A DNA stretch of 64,000 nucleotides from Brachypodium distachyon (taxonomy: Eukaryota; Streptophyta; Magnoliopsida; Poales; Poaceae). Every line of letters starts with the position of its first letter. Positions within the stretch are counted from its first letter, which is position 1. The position numbers were made by a program, and so were the translations under genes. The stretch covers positions 39,322,914 to 39,386,913 of the forward strand of contig NC_016132.3 of assembly GCF_000005505.3 (NCBI RefSeq), read 5' to 3'. The notes beneath the pieces are model-generated. The model made no database searches. It was not told where the DNA came from and saw only the letters and a program-made list of their open reading frames with translations. Shown here one piece after another: positions 21,201 through 32,800 of this stretch.

Positions 21201-21589
21201 TTCAAATGTATTGACCACGTAGTGGCTGCAATTAACAATGCAGGTGGATCCGACGATGAGTGAGGTTCGTCGTTTTGTCATGGGTCATGTGCTTACATTC
21301 CAACATGCTCTCTCCTCTGGGAGTAGATGAGGCCCTTTTACTCTACCTTTCCGCTGCAGCTTCATGATACATTGTTGTCATGGTTTTGAACATTATTTGT
21401 TTATGCTGGTCTAAGAGGTCATGCAAGTTTGTAAGTACAATTTAAGTTCTGGATGATACGATGTAATAAAATACTTTTGACTTTTATATCTTGGTATTAC
21501 ATCTTGAACTGTGAGTGCTAGTGAGTCGATCCAGGGACTAGCACAAGTAAGCACAGAGATCGAACCCTTGGTGAAGGGGGATCGCTTCA
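18271..21589 (+). mobile_element. Solo LTR, 3.3 kb, TGTAACATCCC...GATCGCTTCA family (copy 1)
   Basis: The same sequence recurs at 29896-34544, which defines its ends. Flanks are TCATA (18266-18270) and CCATA (21590-21594), a 5-bp target duplication with one mismatch, and the host Copia frame is interrupted exactly here. It has no PBS, PPT or pol, so it is a single LTR left by LTR-LTR recombination. A GC-rich core at about 18720-19420 and AT-rich flanks are shared by both copies. Open frames inside the GC-rich core are on both strands at once and look non-coding. Superfamily unknown from this sequence alone. Confidence 0.85.
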
Positions 21590-24217
21590 CCATAAACCAA
21601 AGTTTGGGGTATGAACCAAATATCTAAAGATTCTTTTGACCGCCACTAAGTGGCTTTCTTTTGGTGCGGATTGATATCTTGCACAAATACCCACACTCAA
21701 CATAATATCCGGTCTAGTAGCTCCTTTAGGTGCTCATACCAAGCTCGAGGTGCTTGTTTGAGACCATAAAGGTGTTAGGTTCGTTGCATAGGAAACAAAA
21801 AATTTCCTAGGAGAAGTGCGGAAGAAAACCCAAGAATATATATACTAGATGTATGTAACGAGAGGGATCATGAACACCATACCCTCGTAGACCACTAAGC
21901 GTTACGATCACGAGATCGTTGTTGGTGTAGTGGAACTTTCAATGAGATCAATCTCAGTGCCGAACGGACAGCACCTCCTTGGTATCCACACGTTCAGCTT
22001 CACGTTGTCTCCTCCTTCCTCGATCCAGCAAGCGAGAGGGAGAGGTAGACGAGATCCCAGCAGCACGACGGCGTGGTGACTATGGTGAATATTCTCACGG
22101 GCAGGGCTACGCCGTGTGCGTGAGAAGAGGAGGAGAGGAGGGCTCAGGGGAGAGAGATCCAACTGAAAGCTTGGGGTGTCTCTCTCCCTTGACCCCCCCT
22201 TCTATTTATATAGGGGTAGAGGAGGCGTGGCCGGCCAGGACTATCCCGTGGCCAGGACTCTCCGGCGGCCAGGACTCTCATGCGGCCAGGACTCTCCCGC
22301 GGCCAGGACTCTCCTCCTGGCCGCATGGGCCCTGTGGGCTAGCCCCTCGGCCCATTAAGGCCAGGGTGCTCCCTCACAGGCCCATTTAGCCCAGGGATAG
22401 GTGGGCCTCAAGGTGGAACCCTCCGGATCCCTCCGGAACCTTCTAGAAGCTTCCCGGTCAAAACCGGGAAATATTCCAAACTTTCCAGAACCCTGAAAAC
22501 AACTTTCCATATATAAATCTTTATCTCCAGAACATTCCGGAGCTCCTCGTTGCGTCTAGGATCCCATCCAAGACTCCGAATCATAATTCGATATCATCAT
22601 CATTTATCTCATCTAACCCAAGCAACATGAAACGTTAAGTGTGTGACCCTACGGGTTCGAGAACATGTGGACATGATCAAATATCAATAACCAATAGCGG
22701 GACCTGGATGTCCATAATAGTTCCCACATATTCCACGAAGATCTCATCGGTTGAACCACTATGTCGAGGATTCAATTAATCCAGTATCCAATTCTCTTTG
22801 TCTCGCGATATATTACTTGCCCGAGATTTGATCGTCGGTATCGCCATACCTAGTTTAATCTCGTTACCGGCAAGTTCTCTTTACTCATTCCGTAATATAA
22901 TACCCCCGCAACTAAACACATTAGTCGCATGCTTGCAAGCTCATTAGGATGTTATATTACCGAGAGGGCCCAGAGATATCTCTCCGTCACAAGGAGTGAC
23001 AAATCCCAGTCTTGATCCATACAACCCAACAAGCACCTTCTGGGATACCTGAAAAACACCTATATGATCACCCAGTTACGAGATGACGGTTGATGCCCAC
23101 AAAGTATTCTTCCGGTACTAGGGAGTGGCATGATCTCATGGTCTAAAGAAATAATACTTGACATAATAAAACATAAGCAACTTAAACTTAAGTGACATGA
23201 TCAAAAGCTATGTTTAGCTTTGGGTCTGTCCATCACATCATTCTCCTAATGATATGACCTCGTTATTAAATGACAACACATGTCTATGGTTAGGAAACCT
23301 TAACCATCTTTAATCAACGAGCTAATCTAGTAGAGGCGTATTAGGGACACGGTATTTGTTTATTTATCCACACATGTATTTGAGTTTCCAATCAATACAA
23401 TTATAGCATGGGCAATAAACATTTATCAAGAACAATGAAATATGATAATAACAAATTTATTATTGCCTCTAGGGCATATTTCCAACAAAAGGGCTTTATC
23501 AAGTTTGTACACGTGGTTAGGAAATTGAGGGTCCTCAAACCCCGGTGGTTGTTTGACATATACCAACTCATTTAGTGGACCATTTAGAAATGCACTTTTC
23601 ACATCCATTTGTTGCAAAGTAATGTTATGATGCGATGCATATGCAAGTAAGATACGAATAGATTCAAGGCGAGCAACGGGAGCGAAAGTTTCACCCTAGT
23701 TAAGACCTCGACTTGGGAGAAACCTTGAGCCACCAATCTTGCCTTGTTCCTTGTCACTTGTCCCAAGTGCATCTTGCTTGTTCTTGAATATCCATTTAGT
23801 GCCAATGACATTCTTGCAATCTTTTGGTCTTTCCACCAATGACCATACTCTATTGCGCTAGAAGTTATTCAACTCTTCATGCATGGCATTAAGTCAATCC
23901 GGATCCACGAGTGCTTCTTGTACCTTTTGGGGCTCAACACAAGAGACAAAAGCATGATGTTCACAAAAGTTAGCTAATTGTCTACGAGTAGTTACCCCTT
24001 TCCTCACACTTCCTAGGACATTGTCGAAGGTATGTTCTTGACGTTGAAGTCGTGAGGCAATCTTCATGGCCCGACGTTCCATAGCTTCTTGAGATAAATA
24101 TTGAGGCTCAATGGAAGCTTGAACGTCTTGAAGATCTTGATCTTGGACATCATTTGGTGAAGAGTCACCAACACCAACATTTGCTTGATCTTGCCCTTGA
24201 TCAACTTGTTCATTCAC
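21590..24217 (-). pseudogene. Reverse transcriptase of decayed Copia, split by a solo LTR
   Basis: The minus strand reads EPQYLSQEAMERRAMKIASR and VSCVEPQKVQEALVDPD, then NEARLVAQGFSQVE-type RT sequence with frameshifts (23811-23599), MQQMDVKSAFLNGPLNELVY with the palm Asp, and VYKLDKAL at 23490. The Angela-like solo LTR interrupts here. The frame resumes at 21772 with YGLKQAPRAWYEHLKELL, then jumps across a deletion into HQKKATLVAVKRIFRYLVHT, a segment just before RNase H. The YVDD catalytic loop is missing. Confidence 0.75.
21773..23487 (-). mobile_element. Solo LTR, BARE/WIS/Angela-like Copia
   Basis: Minus strand: TGTTGGAAATATGCCCTAGAGG start, CGTTGCATAGGAAACAAA region reversed at the other end, ending CGAACCTAACA; 1715 bp, close to Angela-group LTR length. 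Flanked by a perfect 5-bp duplication AAAGG (21768-21772 and 23488-23492) in the Copia RT. Contains five 17-bp units GGCCAGGACTCTC(N)4 at 22233-22320. Confidence 0.9.
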
Positions 24218-24226
24218 ATGAGAGAC

Positions 24227-25558
24227 TTATTCTTGTTGTTGGCTAGCTTGTGGATCTTGTGGAGATGAGGGCTTCACTTGAGTAGAGCATTGTCCTTCTC
24301 CTTCTTCCATACGGGGATCCTCAACGGGCATAATTTGACCTATGCCCATTCTTCGTATGGCTTGGCGAGGAATTTCATCATCTACATCCACAACATCAAC
24401 TTGCCCCACATGGGAGCCATTATTCTCATCAAACTCCACATTAAAAGATTCTTCAACACATCCGGTGGATTTGTTGTAGACTCTATAAGTGTGGTAGTTT
24501 GATGCATAGCCAACAAATATGCCCTCGTAAGTTTTAGGCTCAAATTTAGATAAAAGAACACCTTTCTTAAGCAAGAAATACTTACAACCAAATACCCGAA
24601 AGTACTTGAGGTTGGGCTTGCGTCCCGTGAGAATTTTATAAGGTGTCTTGTTCAATATCTTGTGGAGATAGAGGCGATTAGTAGCATGGCATGCAGTGTC
24701 GATTGCTTCGGCCCAAAAGTTGTATGGAGACTTGAACTCCGCCAACATTGTCCTTGCTGCATCCATGAGAGTTCTATTCTTCCTCTTCGCTACACCATTT
24801 AGTTGAGGGGTATACGCAGCGGAATATTGTCTTTTGATACCCTCATCACACAAAAACTCAATCAAGGTGTAATTCTTAAACTCGGAGCCATTATCACTCC
24901 TAATAGCCATAATCTTTGCATTGTATTGACATTAGGCTTCATTGGCAAAGTTGATGACGGTTTGTTGGGTCTTAGTCTTGTGCTTGAAGAAATATACCCA
25001 ACTGTACCTAGAATAGTGATCAACAATAACCAAACAATAGTTCTTACCACCAAGACTATCATATGTAGGAGATCCGAAGAGATCCATATGAAGGAGCTTC
25101 AAAAGCCTCATTGAAGTGATAATTGTCTTGTGGTGATGTGCCTTCTCATGTAACTTCCCTTCAATACAAGCACTACACACACAGTCTTTATTAAATGAAA
25201 CATTGGTTAGTCCTATCACATGCTCACCTTTGAGGAGACTTTGCAAAGATCTCATATTGACATGGGCTAGACGGCGATGCCATAGCCAACCCACATAAAC
25301 TTTAGCCATTAGACATGTTTCTTCTCTAGTGGGTTTCTTACCGAAATCTACCACATAGAGACCATTTTCCACATATCCAACAAAGGCTACTTTAAGAGTC
25401 TTGCTCCATAAAAGGGTCACACTAGTTGTGCCGAAGAAGGAATAAAAACCCATATGTGCAAGTTGAAGTACCGAAAGTAAATTGTATGGAAAGGACTCAA
25501 CAAGCATGACATTCTCAATGGATGTATCCGGAGAGATGGCAACCTTGCCTAGTCCCAA
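24227..25558 (-). pseudogene. GAG-pre-integrase and integrase of decayed Copia
   Basis: The first stretch (25558-24932) has LWHRRLAHVNMRSLQSLLKG...CSACIEGKLHEKAHH, the HHCC zinc-binding part, and LLHMDLFGSPTYDSLGGKNY with the first catalytic Asp. A stop and short gap near 24930 lead to the second stretch (24910-24227): MAIRSDNGSEFKNYTLIEFL (second Asp) and SAAYTPQLNGVAKRKNRTLM, where the catalytic-Glu position of the family's NGVAER/EKNR motif reads Lys. Typical C-terminal sequence follows (KTPYKILTGRKPNLKYFRVF, FEPKTYEGIFVGYASNYHTY). It is inactive by the stop and probably by the Glu loss. Confidence 0.8.
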
Positions 25559-25666
25559 TACTGTGGATTGTGAAAATCTCCAAAAGTAACTTGCTTGGAC
25601 CTTGATGTACTCATTTTAGTGTCCACAAGCAATTCTTTGCTCCCGGTCATATGATTAGTGCATCCA

Positions 25667-26671
25667 CTATCCACTATCCATGAAGATCCACCGGAAGCGA
25701 CCTCCTACAAGTTTAAGCTTTGGTTTTAGGTACCCATCTTTGAATGAGTCCTTTAGCGTTAGCAACAAGGGTCTTAGGAACCCAAATAGACCAATGAACA
25801 TATTCATAAGGAGAACCAACAAATATGGCATAAACATGCCCATCATTAATACGACAAAGAACATATGAGGGATTGAAATCCCCGCACTATTATCATAGGT
25901 GGCCTTGCCACCCTTCTTGTTCTTTGGCTTCTCCTTGGCCGCCTCCCCTTCCTTCACAAAATAAACATTAGTGTGGGGAGGAGCCTTGGCCTTCTTGTTG
26001 TTGCTCTTCTCATTGGGGTTATACCCAATTCCCTCCAATCCAAAAGCTTTTCTATGATCATTCAAAAGATCATGGAGGTTCTTCTCTCCTTGGAAGCAAG
26101 TGGCTAGGCCCTTTTCAAGTTGAGCCTTCAACCTAGCATTCTCCTCAATCACAGATATATGTTTACAACAAGGGTTAGTTGAATCATCTTTATCATTAGA
26201 AATTAAATCCTTAACAAGAGAATATAGAAGATGATCACAAGGCTCTTTGAGAGACTTGTACTCACTTGTCAAGGACTTGTAATCCTTTCCAAGTTTGTCA
26301 AAGTCCTCAAGGAGGTTCCTATGACCATTCTCAACTTCACATATCCTACCCAAGTAATCATTAGCAAGGAAAATAGCATTATCATAGGAATATTTAATTT
26401 TAGCAAGTTCCTTAGTAAGTGACTCCTCAATTGCTTCCCTATTTGCTTGTTCTTCATCAAGAGCTTCATTAAGCTCTGCAATCTCATGAGCGGCAACACA
26501 CTCAAGTCTTACCTTCTCATCCATGAGCTCATCATGTTCTTCAATAATTGCTTGAGCTTCCCCAAGTTTTTCCAAGAGGTTCTCAAACCTCTTTTTGGTC
26601 TCACCTTCCAAACTTGCCATGAAGATCTCGAACTCATTCATGTTATGCTTAACAACACTACTCTCCTCCAC
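25667..26671 (-). pseudogene. Coiled-coil gag C-terminal segment and protease start, decayed Copia
   Basis: A 334-residue open stretch reads FEIFMASLEGETKKRFENLL with long Glu/Lys/Leu heptads (EEHDELMDEKVRLECVAAHE, LAKIKYSYDNAIFLANDYLG), then LKAQLEKGLATCFQGEKNLH and a basic linker. It resembles the coiled coil between zinc knuckle and protease in some grass Copia families. It ends FRWIFMDSG: the catalytic Asp motif is present, but a 7-bp direct duplication (CCACTATCCACTATCC on + strand, about 25666-25681) immediately puts the protease out of frame with a stop. Confidence 0.7.
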
Positions 26672-26986
26672 ACAATAAAATAAGATAAACTCTTAGGAAT
26701 GACAAACTTGGTGAGAGGAGAGATTACCGAAGAGGTCTTGGCCATAAGACACTTGGGTGAGTGGTTCTTGTTCTCATTGGGGGAGTCGAAGAGAGATGGA
26801 AGTGAAGAAGCAATGGCAATGTTTGCCCTCTTCGTGGACTCTTCCTCATCATCATCTTTGTCACCCGAAGTATATTCTTCTTGAACAAGAAGCATTCTTG
26901 GTTGCCTCTTCTTCGTTGGCTTCTTGTGGAAGGAGGGCTTGGTCTTCCCCTTAAGGATAAAGCGACCACCATTCTCCTCCCTCTTC

Positions 26987-28152
26987 TCATAAATGGTCAT
27001 TGTTACCACAATTATAACATTTACGAGATCTTTGACCTTTGGTCTTGGAGCTTGAAACTCCTTTGTTGTTGTAGAAGTTGTTGGGGTTGAAGGTGTTGGT
27101 CTTCACAAACTTCTTGTTCTCCCAAAAAGCTTGAGCCGCAAGAGCCATGTGATCACTAAACTCATAGTTGCAATTTTCTTCCATGATCTCAACTTCGTCT
27201 TGTTGGGGTGCTTCACATGGAGTTGAGGTGGGAGTCACGTTGGCCTTCAATGCAAGGTTTGAGCTTTGTGAGAGAAACTTGGCGCGAATGAGATTGTCCT
27301 CGGAGGTCTTCTTGAGAATATCCATAGCCACAAACTCTCCCATCACTTGACTTGGAGTCAAGCTATAGTATACGCTTGATCCATTCATCATTGATGTCAC
27401 GACTTCCATGGTCCTTCATCTTGGCTCCAAGAGTGATGACTCTCCTATAAAGCTCATCCGGAACCTCTCCATCCTTCATGAAGAAATTCTTGCATTCATT
27501 GATAACCACTTCAAACTTTGACTTCTTGACACTCTCATTGTTGTCAAAGTGGTCACCAATGAGCTTCCAAGCATCTCTAGCGGAATCAACTCCACGGACA
27601 TAGGTTCTATACTCTAAGGGTAGAGCCTTTAGGAGTATTTCAATTGCATGCTCATTGAGTTGATTGTCCACATACTCTCTTTGCAACATGTTCTTTGGAT
27701 CATAAAGTAACCTTCATCAACAATTCTCCACAACTCCGTTGTTGTGCTCTTGAAATGAGTCCTCATGGAATGAAACCAATCAACGTAGTTAGTACATGTT
27801 AGCATGGGGGATCACCTTGGTCGTACATAGGTGGCAAATTATGGTGAGGATGCTTATATTGAGGTGGTGAAGCCACCTCACTATACAACCCATAGCCACC
27901 CCTACCTTAGGATTTGGTAGCACTCTCCTTGATAGCCTTAGCCTTGTTACGGGCTTCGGCATCCGAATCTTCCTTAGTCAAATCCACCGCACTTGGTGGC
28001 TTGGCATGGAAGGACTCGGTAGAAGAAGAAAAGGCTTTGTTAGGTAGGTGCTCAATAATCTTTTTGTCCACACTATCTAGAATCATTTTTTGCATGCTAT
28101 CCAAAAGCAATTTGATAGATTTAAAAGTTAGTGGAGCATTATCACCTATCAC
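26987..28152 (-). pseudogene. gag: gag of decayed Copia
   Basis: Pieces on the minus strand are MIGDNAPLTFKSIKLLLDSM (28152), then NQLNEHAIEILLKALPLEYR, DSARDAWKLIGDHFDNNESV and MKDGEVPDELYRRVITLGAK (27689-27400), then SQVMGEFVAMDILKK and, near 27030, a zinc knuckle start CYNCGNNDHL with the rest in another frame. The middle piece is the UBN2-type Copia gag core. Frameshifts and a stop near 27700 break it. Confidence 0.75.
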
Positions 28153-28232
28153 CTCGGTTTCTTGGGTTTCATGGTGGGTTACCCATCATCGCTGGCCATA
28201 CTCTTAAGAGCGGTAAAGCCCTAATTAAGAAA

Positions 28233-28248
28233 CGAGGCTATGATACCA
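28233..28248 (-). promoter_or_regulatory. Primer-binding site of decayed Copia
   Basis: TGGTATCATAGCCTCG on the minus strand, two bases from the LTR end, is close to the initiator-Met tRNA site TGGTATCAGAGC usual in plant Copia elements. Confidence 0.8.
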
Positions 28249-28250
28249 AT

Positions 28251-29530
28251 TGAAAGATCGGTATGGTCGGCTAGAGGGGGGTTGAATAGGCGACTAACAA
28301 ATTTTACTTTTTCTTTTCCTTTTCTTGAAAGATACAAAGACTTAATCCTAGGGTTACTAGATTCTCTAAAAGCAACCCTAGTATGAAGTGCAATAGCCGA
28401 AGCAAAGTATAGACAATGAAGTAAAACAAGTAAGTAAAGGGCAAGTATGATACCACACAGGAAGACGAAGATTTCATCGGAGTTCCACCTATTGGAATCG
28501 GTGTACGTCTCTGTTTGGAGGAGTGCTCTACCACAAAGGGAGAGACGCCACGAAGGCTCACTCTATTCTCCAACTCACCACACCACAAAGGTGGGATGAG
28601 CTTTCACAATATCACAAAGGCGAGGTGAGTTCCCCTAATGGCTTCCTTGAAGGCAAACGCCGAACCTTTACAAACAAGGGAAATTGCACGAATCCACAAC
28701 TAAATTGGAGGCTCCTTCCCAAATCCTCAAACACCTCCTCACAAGATTGGAGTGCTTGAAGAGACACCTTCCGGCTAGGGATTCCAAAATCCCAAGAGTA
28801 ACAAAATCCACCAAGGAAAACGAGGGGAATCAACTTTTGATTTGGTGAAACCCTAGATCGAGCTCTTCTCAACCCTTCCTCAAAGTATTAGCTAGGGGGA
28901 AGCACTAGGGAGAGAGATCTCAAGATTTGAAGCTTTGGAGGGGAAGAACGCTTGCAGGAATGGAGCTTCGGGACCGTTGGGGACGAAGACCCCCTTTTAT
29001 AAGGATCCTTGATTTCTGTCCGTTATGTGCAATTTCTGCACAGAGCGGTACTACCGCTGTCACAAGCGGTACTACCGCTAGGGATAGTGCAGCACCGGTA
29101 CCGTACCAGTACCGCTATATGTTAGGAGCGTTTTGCTACCTCATAGCACTGGTGCGGTACTACCGGCTTGGGATGACCGGTACTGCCGCCCTGGACACAA
29201 AACTGGCAGAACCCTTTGGTTCAAAAATAAGTTTTAGCTAATCTTCACCGGTGAAATTGAGGCTACCTGGTGGGTGCAATTTGGTGGTTGTGTGTACGTG
29301 AAATTGATTCACCCAAGCCTTCCCAGATGGACTCTCTCTTTATAATACGGATTTTTCTACGACTCAATATAAATAAAAAGCCGTAAATCCTTCTGTGCTT
29401 CTTTCCTTTGAGGGCAACGAACTGCTTTGCTTGATTCTATATAATTTCTGAAAACACTTAGCATACGGTTAGTCCACATATTATGTTGTCATTAACACCA
29501 AAACTCATTAGGGATCGAAATGCCCTTTCA
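28251..29530 (-). repeat. 5' LTR of decayed Copia
   Basis: Minus strand: starts TGAAAGGGCATTTCGATCC and ends CCGATCTTTCA, 1280 bp, followed by ATT and the primer-binding site. The segment 29040-29190 holds several copies of GCGGTACTACCGC-like palindromic units. Confidence 0.8.
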
Positions 29531-29629
29531 GATGATGGCCATCATTACTGGCAGGAAGTTAGTAACGGTCGCCTCGCCCGTTAGTGATGCGGTTTTCGAC
29601 CGTTACTGATAAACCTTTCTGTAGTAGTG
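29531..29629 (+). mobile_element. CACTA-type transposon right end
   Basis: Reverse complement begins CACTACTACAGAAAGG at 29629, a CACTA-type terminal inverted repeat, followed by inverted subterminal motifs AGTAACGGTCG / CGACCGTTACT. The decayed Copia appears to be inserted 99 bp from this end, so the rest lies left of the window. Confidence 0.6.
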
Positions 29630-29895
29630 GGAAGCTGCCGTACGCAACAAAGACCTCGCCATACTTCCAGTAGTGTTCAACCCACTGGATCCGCCTCCAC
29701 AAGCCCTTCTCCTCTTAATGTTTCTTCACTTCGATGGGTTGCAGAGCAGTGGCACGACAACACAACATGGCACGCCGCCAAGAGAGTGAAAGAGAAAGGA
29801 CAGGGAAGCTGCGCCGCTGCAGCCTGCTTGAGGCGTCACTGTTGGGTTTAGTCCCACATCGAAAATTGACTATGGGGGAGCACAACATATAAGGT

Positions 29896-32800
29896 TGTAA
29901 CATCCCAAAATTTCAAACCTTTACATGTGCATTGCATCCATGAGCATCATGCCACAATTGCATGTTTGAATTCAAATTTTGAATCACAAAAGGCTTTAAG
30001 AGATTTTGTTTACATCCCTGTAACCTTTGGATTTTCAAACCAATAGGGTTGATGTATAAAAAGGGTTTAATGCATATGTAAGCTATCCCATAATTTTTGG
30101 TTAATTAATTGGAGTTGAAAAAGTATTTTATTCAAACAGATATATAGCCCTAAAGTCATTTATAGGGCAAATGTATTTTTATATATTTTATTTTGAAGAG
30201 AAACTACTTCCAAAAGTTGTATCATGGTAGAACATGATTTTACAAATTTTCTGGTATTTTTTTGGACCAATTTGGAGTTCAAACACAAAAGATATCAAAG
30301 AAATGAGAAAAACAGAAAAAGAAAAGGCCTAAAAGAAAAAAAAAAGGGTAAACCGGACCGGCCCGGCCAAAATGGGCCGAACCGGCCCAGTCCGACCGCG
30401 CTCGACCGGCCCAGACCGCCCGGTCCGCGCGCGCGCGCCCGCAGTCGCTGACAGGTGGGGTCCACCTGTCAGCTGCGTCTTCCCCGAAGGAAAGCGCCGC
30501 CGGTCACGCGCGCGATTTCCGGCCGCCGTCCCCGCGCGCCCGCCGCCGCAATCTCCTCCTCCGGCCTTCCATTTTCATGCCCGAGCATGCCTTGATAACC
30601 CCCGCGACTTCCTCTCTCTTTCCCCCTTGTTTCCCCATCCAATCGCACCACCAGGCTGCCCCGATTCCTCGCCGGAGCCCGACCGCGCCGCCCGCCCGTC
30701 TTCGTCCTCGGCGCCGACCCCGCCGTCCCCGACCGTCCCCGACCGCGCCCCGTCTCTGCCGTGCCGCGCCGCGCCTCCCCGTGTCTTCCCCGTCGCGCCC
30801 ACGTCGCCGGAGCGTCCCCACGCCGCCGCGCCCGTGCCCGCGCCGCCGTCCGCCGACCGCGCCGCCCGCTCGTCCCGTCCTCGGCGCCGACCCCGCCGTC
30901 CCCGACCGCGCCCCGTCTCCGCCGTGCCGCGCCGTCATCGCCCGTCACTTCCCCGTCGTGCCCCGACGCCAGAGCACCCCCGCGCCGCCCCGCCCGCGCC
31001 GCGCCGCCGCCGGTTTCCGTCGCCGGAACCCTAACCCGCCGGTGAGCTTCCCCCGATCGATCTCGTCCGTCCATCCATCTCCAACGGTGTAGATTAGATC
31101 GTCCTTATTCATTTAAACCGAACCGGTACCAACGAATAGGAATGCGCCACGTGGCACCCGAGTTATAAAATAAAAATGTAATTTTATTTCCCCGGATTAA
31201 TAAAAGGCATTTTTGCAGATAGGCCCCTGTAACTTCAAATGGTCATAACTTCAAATCTGTTTGGCCAAATTTACTGATCCACACCTTTTTGGAATCCTTA
31301 GAAAGTGTAGAATCTTTTGGCACTGTCCAAATTCAAATTTGAATATTTGAATCACATTCAAATTACAGATTAGGGTTTATACTATTTAAATCATAACTAA
31401 TTATTTAGAAGTCCTTTTTGAATGAAACCAGTGCCCAAAATTTTGTTTTAATGTCCTTTGTCCAATGGGACAGAGAAATAAATGTTTTGAATTAATCTAT
31501 TTGGCTGATGCTAATAAAACCTCATTTTAGGGTTTAAACCCTAGGCATTGCAATTCATTTAAAAATCCTAATTGCATGTGCTTAATTATCAATGCCTTGG
31601 ACCAGTAGATCACCCAAATAAAACCAACCCACCCATGTCATATGTTTTGCATCACATCATGGCATACATATTCTTTTGTCATATTTGTATTGTGTGTTTA
31701 TGTGTGTGTATATGTTTGTTGATTGTATAGTAGTCTCGGAGAGCGAACCTTGCGATTGTGACGAGTGTTTGAACTCCAACTACTATCAAGGCAAGTTCAC
31801 TTTGACCATCATCCTATTATTTTTATTATGCACTAGATTTTATTAGTTGCATTGTTAGGATTATTATTGTATCTATGCTAGCTATGATCTGTCCTAGTAG
31901 TATATTGTTGGGAATATGCCCTAGAGGCAATCATGTATGATGTAATTCCCAATGTATTCATAAATATTATTGAGTTGTCCTTGTTTAAACATCTGATATG
32001 TATCATTGAATATGTGATTTGATTGTGGAACTATGTATTCATGTTGTTCATACTAAATTGTCCTTAGTCATTGAGGTTGTGCTGGACACATAACCTAAAC
32101 TAATGTGAAAGTTGGCTGATGACTCGGTTCCACTTGTCATGGGCATGGTGATGTCATTCCAGCTTACACGGACTCGGCTAAAGAGTTTAGCGAGTCGGAC
32201 TGACCCATATTGAGATGCAACGAGTAGGTCGTCATTTGCATGTCTCAATCAATGTAATCCTTAGACCTGAGGTTATCGCACAATCCGAGTTGTGGATCAC
32301 CAACTTAGGTTCTGTCAAACGTTGTTCCGTAACAGGGCAGTTATAAAGGCAGAGTTCGGGTTGACTGAGAATCAAGCTGTGTGATGTGGATAACCAAGAT
32401 GGGATTTTGCCCCTCCGACTGGAGAGATATTCTCTGGGCCCTCTCGAGTGATATGATTCGGGAAGCATGGCCATGCGCGACTTGGTTAATTGTTAACCGG
32501 GTTGATCGACTAAGAGTTAGTCGGATGAATCGTATATCACAGATCGAGAAGAGAGTTGAACTATTAAAGGGATGACGATTAATCGCCTATAGTTCGACAA
32601 GGTATATCGTGAGGCAAAAAGGGACTAAGACGTATGTCACATTGGAAGGTACGTCGTCATGACTCGATGGTACTTGGGAGTCGGCACGTTCTGCTAGGAG
32701 CCGCTACCGATTGATCGATTGTGAGTCGGACTCCAATCGTGTCCAAGTCGCCATGAGCCTGTGGGGTCACACACTTAAGAGCGGGAGCAAGTATTTGGTC

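Larger units (their letters stand above)
17985..29530 (-). mobile_element. Decayed Copia element, 5' LTR to RNase H (3' end lost)
   Basis: On the minus strand the order is 5' LTR (29530-28251), iMet-type PBS, gag, protease remnant, integrase, RT and RNase H, which is the Ty1/copia order. RNase H stops after SVPLLCDNE near 17988, next to the outer Tat-like LTR, so the 3' LTR is not seen. Two solo LTRs are inserted (18271-21589 and 21773-23487). RT also has an internal deletion near 21715 that removes the YVDD region. Bases following the 5' LTR (GATGA, 29531-29535) would be one target duplication copy. Confidence 0.85.

Noticed and set aside
30372..31092. Overlapping 144-220 codon frames in copy 2 of the same LTR core
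   Set aside because: Same reason; the block contains multiplied C/G-rich units and no recognisable domain.
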